The position numbers and the translations under genes are program-made. DNA of 64,000 nucleotides from Eutrigla gurnardus. Its lineage: Eukaryota > Chordata > Actinopteri > Perciformes > Triglidae. The DNA lies in contig OY741275.1 in the NCBI GenBank assembly GCA_963514095.1, positions 12,971,069 to 13,035,068 of the forward strand, given 5' to 3'. The notes beneath the pieces are model-generated. The model was given only the letters and a program-made list of their open reading frames with translations. It was not told the DNA's origin and did no database searches. Below, one piece after another: positions 59,468-64,000 of this stretch (the first letter of the stretch is position 1; each line of letters starts with the position of its first letter).

Positions 59468-61680
59468 TATTAGGGCCCGAGCGCCGATTGAAACTGCATC
59501 GTTTTTTCTTCTTTTTTTCACGACTTGTGTTGCCTTTTTGGAGGCCTTATCATATTCAGGAGTTGAAAAAAAATTCTGAGCCCATGGGGACTGGCAAAAA
59601 TCGCAACATTTTAGAGGTCTTGTAAAATAACCTGCTCTCCAGCGCCACCTAGCGCTGTTTACACCACACACTGTAACTCCCGATTGACACAAAATTTGGT
59701 ACACATGTGCAGGCAAGTGTCCTACAAAATTGCCATCGGGACTACTAAAGTCCGCCTACCGACATTTTCCGCCATTTTGAATTTTGTGAGAAACCCGTTT
59801 TTGCTGACTCCTCCTAATGCCTAGATACGATTCTCACCAAATTTGCTGTGCATCATCATTAGTCCAAGCTGGTCAAGTACTATCAAAAGCTTTATTAAAT
59901 ATTGTTGCGTTCAGAAGTTATAAGCCAATGAACATCAGAGGGACGGGGCTCTAGAAATCAATACACATAACTCCATAACCTTTAACTCAATCATCACAAA
60001 ACTTTCAGGATATGTTGACACATCTCCCTGGAACATATCCTGAAATTTGTTTTATTAAAATTGATTGCCATTTTGTGCCATTTTAGGCCATTTTAGCCAA
60101 TTCTAGGGTTTGTATTTTAACAAACTCCTCTGTCACTGTTGATCCGATTCATGCCAAACTCGCTGAGACTGTTCTAGAGGCCTCAATGCAAAATCATCGA
60201 AAGTTCTTACATAAGTCAAAGGGCGTGGCCAGGACGGCGCCCTGAACATGGACGAATTTCATGCTTCGACCACAAAAATCTAAACTGTTTTAACTTCAAT
60301 GTACATTGTTTTATATGATCAAAACTTCACGTTTGTCAAGAGTCCAACCCTGAACACATCTACACTGCAATATTGACTCATATTCAGAGTGCCACCTACT
60401 GGCGATAGAAAGTGTTAAGTTTTATACTTCAGCGAACTCTTCCTAGCAGCTTTATCAGATTCACCTCAAACTTGGTCATCATGTACTCAAGTCTTCCACG
60501 ATGAAGAGTTATCAAAAGGTCTTGCATAAGTCAAAGGGCCAGGGCGTGGCATTTTTGCCAGTGTACAGGAAGTTGTTGTAACTTCAAGATACAATGTCCA
60601 TTCTTGAAACTTGCAGGATATGTTGACATCTCTCCCTGGAACATATCCTGAAAGTTTTATTAAAATTGACCACTCGGGGGCGCTACAGTTAATCAGCCAT
60701 TTTAGGCTATTTTTCCAATTGTAGACTTTGTATTTTAACGAACTCCTCCTACACCGTTGATCCAATTCCTGTCAAACTCACTGTTCTACAGCCCTCAGCG
60801 ATGCCAAATCATCCAAAGGTCTTGCATAAGTCAAAGGTCATGGCCAGGGTGTGGTGTTTTGTCCAGTGTACAGGAAGTTGTTGTAACTTCAGGATATAAT
60901 GTCCAATCTGCTCAAAACTTGACATGTTTGATTAGAGTCTCACCTTGAACATGTATGCCTTTCAATATTGACAGGTCAGAGCGCCACCTGATGGTACCTC
61001 AAAATATCATGTTTTTACACTTTTACAGCTCCTTTTAAGAGATTGAACACCTTTAACTTTGACGTACCTGCATGAAACTTTGTAGGTACATAGAACATGT
61101 AGAGATGTCCAAAAAAGCCTCTTGGACCCATACCCTAAAATGTACAGGAAGTCAGCCATTTTGCATTTTATGTGAAAATGTAAGCGATTTTTCGGCTTTT
61201 TCATGCAGTATATTTGAACTCCTCCTCCTATAGGGTTGTTCTGATTCCTACCAAACTTTGTGAGCCTGTTCTAGGGGCTTCAACGATTAAAAATCATCAA
61301 AAGGTCTTACATAAGTCAAAGGGCATGGCCAGGACGACGCCACAAACACGGACGAATTTCATGCTTAACAACACTCTAAATTGTTATAACTTCAGCTTCC
61401 ATTGTCCGATCTGGATCAAACTTCTCACGTTTGATGACAGTCCCACCTTGAACGCGTCTGCACTGCAATTTTGACTCACAATCAGAGCACCACCTAATGG
61501 CGACATGAAATGTCACGTTTTTACAGTCTTATACGGCCCCAGTGTCGTGGAACTTTGCACCCAAGTCGAGCGCAACGTCTTCAATCGTCTGATACGGTGA
61601 TCAACGATACGATTCAGACGAGGGACGACGTGGCGATGGCCGGGGACGACCAACGATGTGGCGGTGGCCAGACGGTCGTA
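59468..61680 (+). repeat. 'GGGCCCGAGCGCC' repeat block with diverged internal units
   Basis: Opens TTATTAGGGCCCGAGCGCCG, a signature I remember as abundant in percomorph genomes. Internal units recur: ATAAGTCAAAGG at about 60211, 60526, 60826 and 61311; ACATATCCTGAAA twice; GTACAGGAAGTTGTTGTAAC twice. GCGCCACCT-type words occur near 59643, 60390, 60981 and 61489. No intact reading frame is present. The superfamily is not assigned. Confidence 0.65.
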
Positions 61681-61704
61681 GCACTAACCGAGTTGCGTGT
61701 ATGA

Positions 61705-61835
61705 CCAGCTAAGACCAGTTGACCAAAACCTAGCTAAAACTATCAAACCAGCTTGACCAGCTAAGACCAGCTGACCAAAACCTAGCTAAAACCATCAACC
61801 AGCTTAACCAGCCTAAGCTGTTTTTTTTAGTAGGG
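61705..61835 (-). repeat. Right terminal inverted array of the composite element
   Basis: On the plus strand reads GACCAGCTAAGACCAGTTGA, then two CCAAAACCTAGCTAAAAC words, ending CAGCCTAAGCTGTTTTTTTT then AGTAGGG. It is the inverted counterpart of the array starting at 56424. Confidence 0.85.
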
Positions 61836-61839
61836 AACA

Positions 61840-62970
61840 CACAGGTAGCCAAAGGCCCTTAATGAGCCTCTATTCTACATTAGTGCTGGAATAATAATGT
61901 TCACAATACATATTTAAGCAATTACTACCACTGACAAATAGTCATTATCTCTGATGTCCATCCAGAATAAACGTCCATGAATCTGCTTAAAGATGCTGCA
62001 AAGTCATCTCATCAGTTCATACTTGAATTTTTGTGGACGTTTGTGCCAATATTAATAAATTCCCTCCAGGCGTCCTTGGAATATTGCATTCACGAGAATG
62101 AAGGTCAACCTGAAATCACAAAGCCTCGGGTCAAATGGAAGTACAAGTATGCCCTACTTCTGGCTTGTGTTCAAACTCAGCCTTCATTTTGATCTCGACT
62201 ACACACTGTGAGTTCTCACGACTGCACCTTATCGCAGAGACAAAATTTGTCCACAGGCGAGAGAACTACAAACACCTGGCAAGGTACTCAAAATTGCCTG
62301 TGGTAGTTCCTGTTGCAGGGCCACATTTTGCCATGATGACACACACGCACACACACACAGATTCACAAAGTGAAAACAATACCAGTGACACGCTGTCACG
62401 TTTGTTAATTAAGGTGGCGTGCAGCAGCGTGAAACAAAACAACTGTTGCAGAAGGAAAACTGCTTTAAAGCTGGAGATCCCAGATGTGATGCTGATTTAT
62501 TCATCAAAAACTAACAACCTGGGAAGGGAAGATGGTACATTGTTAACGTCTCTGTATCATGTAGAGAAACAATCACTGAGGAAACTTCCCTCTTCATCCT
62601 TTGCAACGCCGCTGTGAAAGACGCAGATGCATCCTCAAGCTGCACAAACTGTTCTGCTCTTCCATTCATTCATTATTGCTAATAACCATCACACACCTCT
62701 GCTCACTGCAGCCTCCCCCATCCCATTCCAGAGCAGTACATGACACACCGTGTCAGTGTCACAATAACAAAACTGGAGCATCCCAATATTTTTCTTGGAA
62801 CAACAAGACAGCATCAAAATCATCGGACCAGGTTAGATCCCGAGTATGTACATGAGAAAGGCCCGACACAGTCTCATGGCAGTTTATGATGCTGCGCAGC
62901 GTGACTTTCAAATTAAATCTTTCAATTGGAAGTCTCCTTTTATAGTGTCCCCACAGATGGGACAACAACA
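61840..62970. other. No gene seen
   Basis: Unassigned sequence with a short (CA)n near 62340. A 160-codon open frame at 62135..62617 (+) has no recognisable domain and crosses the CA repeat. Confidence 0.35.
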
Positions 62971-62974
62971 AAAC

Positions 62975-63085
62975 CATTCAGTTAGGTTTAGGAAAAACAT
63001 CATAGTTGGGCTTAAAATAAGTATGGTTAGGTTTAGGCAATGACTTAGTTGGGGAAAGCGTCACAACAACACTACTTTGGGACAC
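62975..63085 (+). repeat. Dispersed repeat with GTTAGGTTTAGG words
   Basis: GTTAGGTTTAGG occurs at about 62981 and 63026, and the unit around it (AAAAACATCATAGTTGGGCT, then TAAAATAAGTATGGTTAGGT) is a common fish repeat in my recollection. It is not a telomere (TTAGGG) array. Confidence 0.45.
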
Positions 63086-63264
63086 GCGGTCTCAAGCAAC
63101 TCAGCAAGTGATTTTTTATTTATTTAAGTCACCAGCTCTGACCGCTGAATTGCGTCTACGTTGTTAACCATGTGAAACATACTCATTTACTTTCCATTGT
63201 CGTTGTTTTCGAGTCAAAGAAGAAAATGTCCATTTGCGTGATTATTCACAAACTGCAGTAAGAC

Positions 63265-63495
63265 TGGTTTGAAATATCACAGTGTAGAAATACTCAGGTA
63301 AATACTGGAGGTAAAAGTATTAGAATTGAAAGACTTCAAGAATCAAAAAGTATAATTAAATATTTATATTTATTACAATTCATATTATAAGTTTAATAGA
63401 TATTATTATATTATTGGCACATTAATATGTGAGCATCACTAATGTTGCAGCTGGAAAAAAATGTTAATTCAATCTATTTAAACTTTTCTAGAGAT
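63265..63495 (+). repeat. Relic of the 'CAGTGGTGGAAG' MITE family (interior)
   Basis: CAGTGTAGAAATACTCAGGT, then TATTATTGGCACATTAATAT and GTGAGCATCACTAATGTTGC match, in order, the interior of the same family as at 33540, 39955 and 45607, as I remember it. Both termini are missing. Confidence 0.5.
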
Positions 63496-63499
63496 CCAG

Positions 63500-64000
63500 A
63501 GACACTTTGTAGCAATATGAGTGTAATAATAATAATAATCATAATAATAATAGTAAAAATAATATTTGTATATTAAACTATTCATATGTACAGCATCTAT
63601 TCAGACGAGTCTTTTTTTTTTTACTATTAATATATATATAAATAATGCACTTACTCCCAACACAACATGATCAGTCAAGGTCAAACTATAAATAATATTC
63701 TGGGTTTTCTAGACATCCGACAGGTAAAGCTGTTGAAAAAAGATTCCTTTTAACATCCATCATCAGGATGTGCAGAAAAAATCTATTGGCAGCATTTTTT
63801 TTCCACAATCCCAAATGAATTGTTGTATTGAAGTCATCAAACCATAATCTATGTTATAACTTGTGTCTTTACCTTGATAGTTGTTGTTGGTGTTGAGGAA
63901 ACCACTGATCATCTCCTGATAGCTCAAAATCCAGCTCCACTCAAATTAATCCCGTTTGTCACACTATTCAAATGAGTTTCAAAGGACCCTCAGCTGCTGA
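63500..64000. other. AT-rich end of window, no gene seen
   Basis: Contains short AAT-type and (AT)n tracts (63525..63560, 63627..63645). Nothing coding is recognised up to the window edge. Confidence 0.4.

Larger units (their letters stand above)
56424..61835. mobile_element. Composite element bounded by inverted 'AGCTGG/TTTTAG' arrays (5.4 kb)
   Basis: The left terminus CCCTACTAAAAAAAAGCAGC and the reverse complement of the right terminus CCCTACTAAAAAAAACAGCT are near-identical. Both lead into tandem words of the type GGCTGGTTGATGGTTTTAGC. The left array is 56424..57745 (interrupted by a MITE), the right array 61705..61835. The interior holds a CpG-rich segment, an (AT)n tract and a large repeat block. 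The flanks show at best an AA duplication, which is not diagnostic. No transposase reading frame is recognised, so if it is a single transposon it is non-autonomous. Confidence 0.6.

Noticed and set aside
62135..62617. 160-codon plus-strand open frame.
   Set aside because: It crosses a CA microsatellite and has no recognisable domain; probably chance.
62975..63040. Possible interstitial telomere repeats (GTTAGGTTTAGG).
   Set aside because: The words are not TTAGGG tandem units and sit in a known type of dispersed fish repeat.
1..64000. CRISPR arrays, bacterial operons or prophage structures.
   Set aside because: The gene-poor layout, microsatellites, splice signals and vertebrate retroposons show this is eukaryotic DNA; no evenly spaced short direct repeats with unique spacers were seen.

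Overview
The window looks like teleost nuclear DNA, probably from a percomorph fish. It is AT-leaning, has long dinucleotide microsatellites, contains almost no coding sequence, and is filled with fish-type transposable elements: L2/CR1-like and other LINE relics, a tRNA-derived SINE whose tail ends in GGAT repeats, Tc1, PIF/Harbinger-like MITEs, and relics of the 'CAGTGGTGGAAG' MITE family. The lineage call rests on recognising these repeat families, not on a search.

The only confident host coding sequence is one exon on the minus strand, 26334..26846. It is the first coding exon of a 5-HT2A-type serotonin receptor (htr2a): N-terminal tail, TM1 and TM2, ending at a GTAAGC donor. I found neither the next exon (TM3 onward) nor the final exon on the minus strand below 26334. 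Positions 1..26333 are therefore read as a first coding intron longer than 26 kb, and everything above 26846 as the 5'-UTR intron and/or upstream flank.

Layout. 1..3.5 kb: a dispersed repeat split by a 5'-truncated L2-like LINE (target duplication ACCGG), then a frameshifted LINE reverse transcriptase on the minus strand. 6.7..8.9 kb: a degenerate LINE carrying two later insertions, one of them a SINE flanked by a perfect 61-bp direct duplication, followed by a Harbinger-type Myb-domain fragment. 12.3..13.1 kb: splice-like signals and a poly(A) signal on the plus strand, antisense to htr2a. 25.5 kb: a perfect 28-bp-arm hairpin. 26.3 kb: the htr2a exon. 28.5..29.5 kb: a long-armed inverted-repeat element split by a 346-bp solo LTR. 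32.6..33.3 kb: a Harbinger-like MITE. 39.6 kb: a truncated retroposon tail. 41.8..42.2 kb: an internally deleted LINE. 46.9..47.2 kb: a gypsy-like pol scrap. 53.8..54.2 kb: a Tc1 relic. 56.4..61.8 kb: a 5.4-kb composite bounded by inverted 'AGCTGG/TTTTAG' arrays.

The most unusual structure is that 5.4-kb composite. Its left array is split by an almost intact Harbinger-like MITE. Its interior holds a CpG-rich, splice-site-bearing segment that looks like the 5' end of a host gene. Next to it lies a roughly 2-kb repeat block carrying several CTCF-like motifs. It may be a non-autonomous transposon that captured host sequence, but stacked independent insertions are a serious alternative. No transposase was recognised inside it. 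Apart from htr2a, the coding-like stretches are decayed transposon ORFs, so there is no operon-like set of cooperating genes here.
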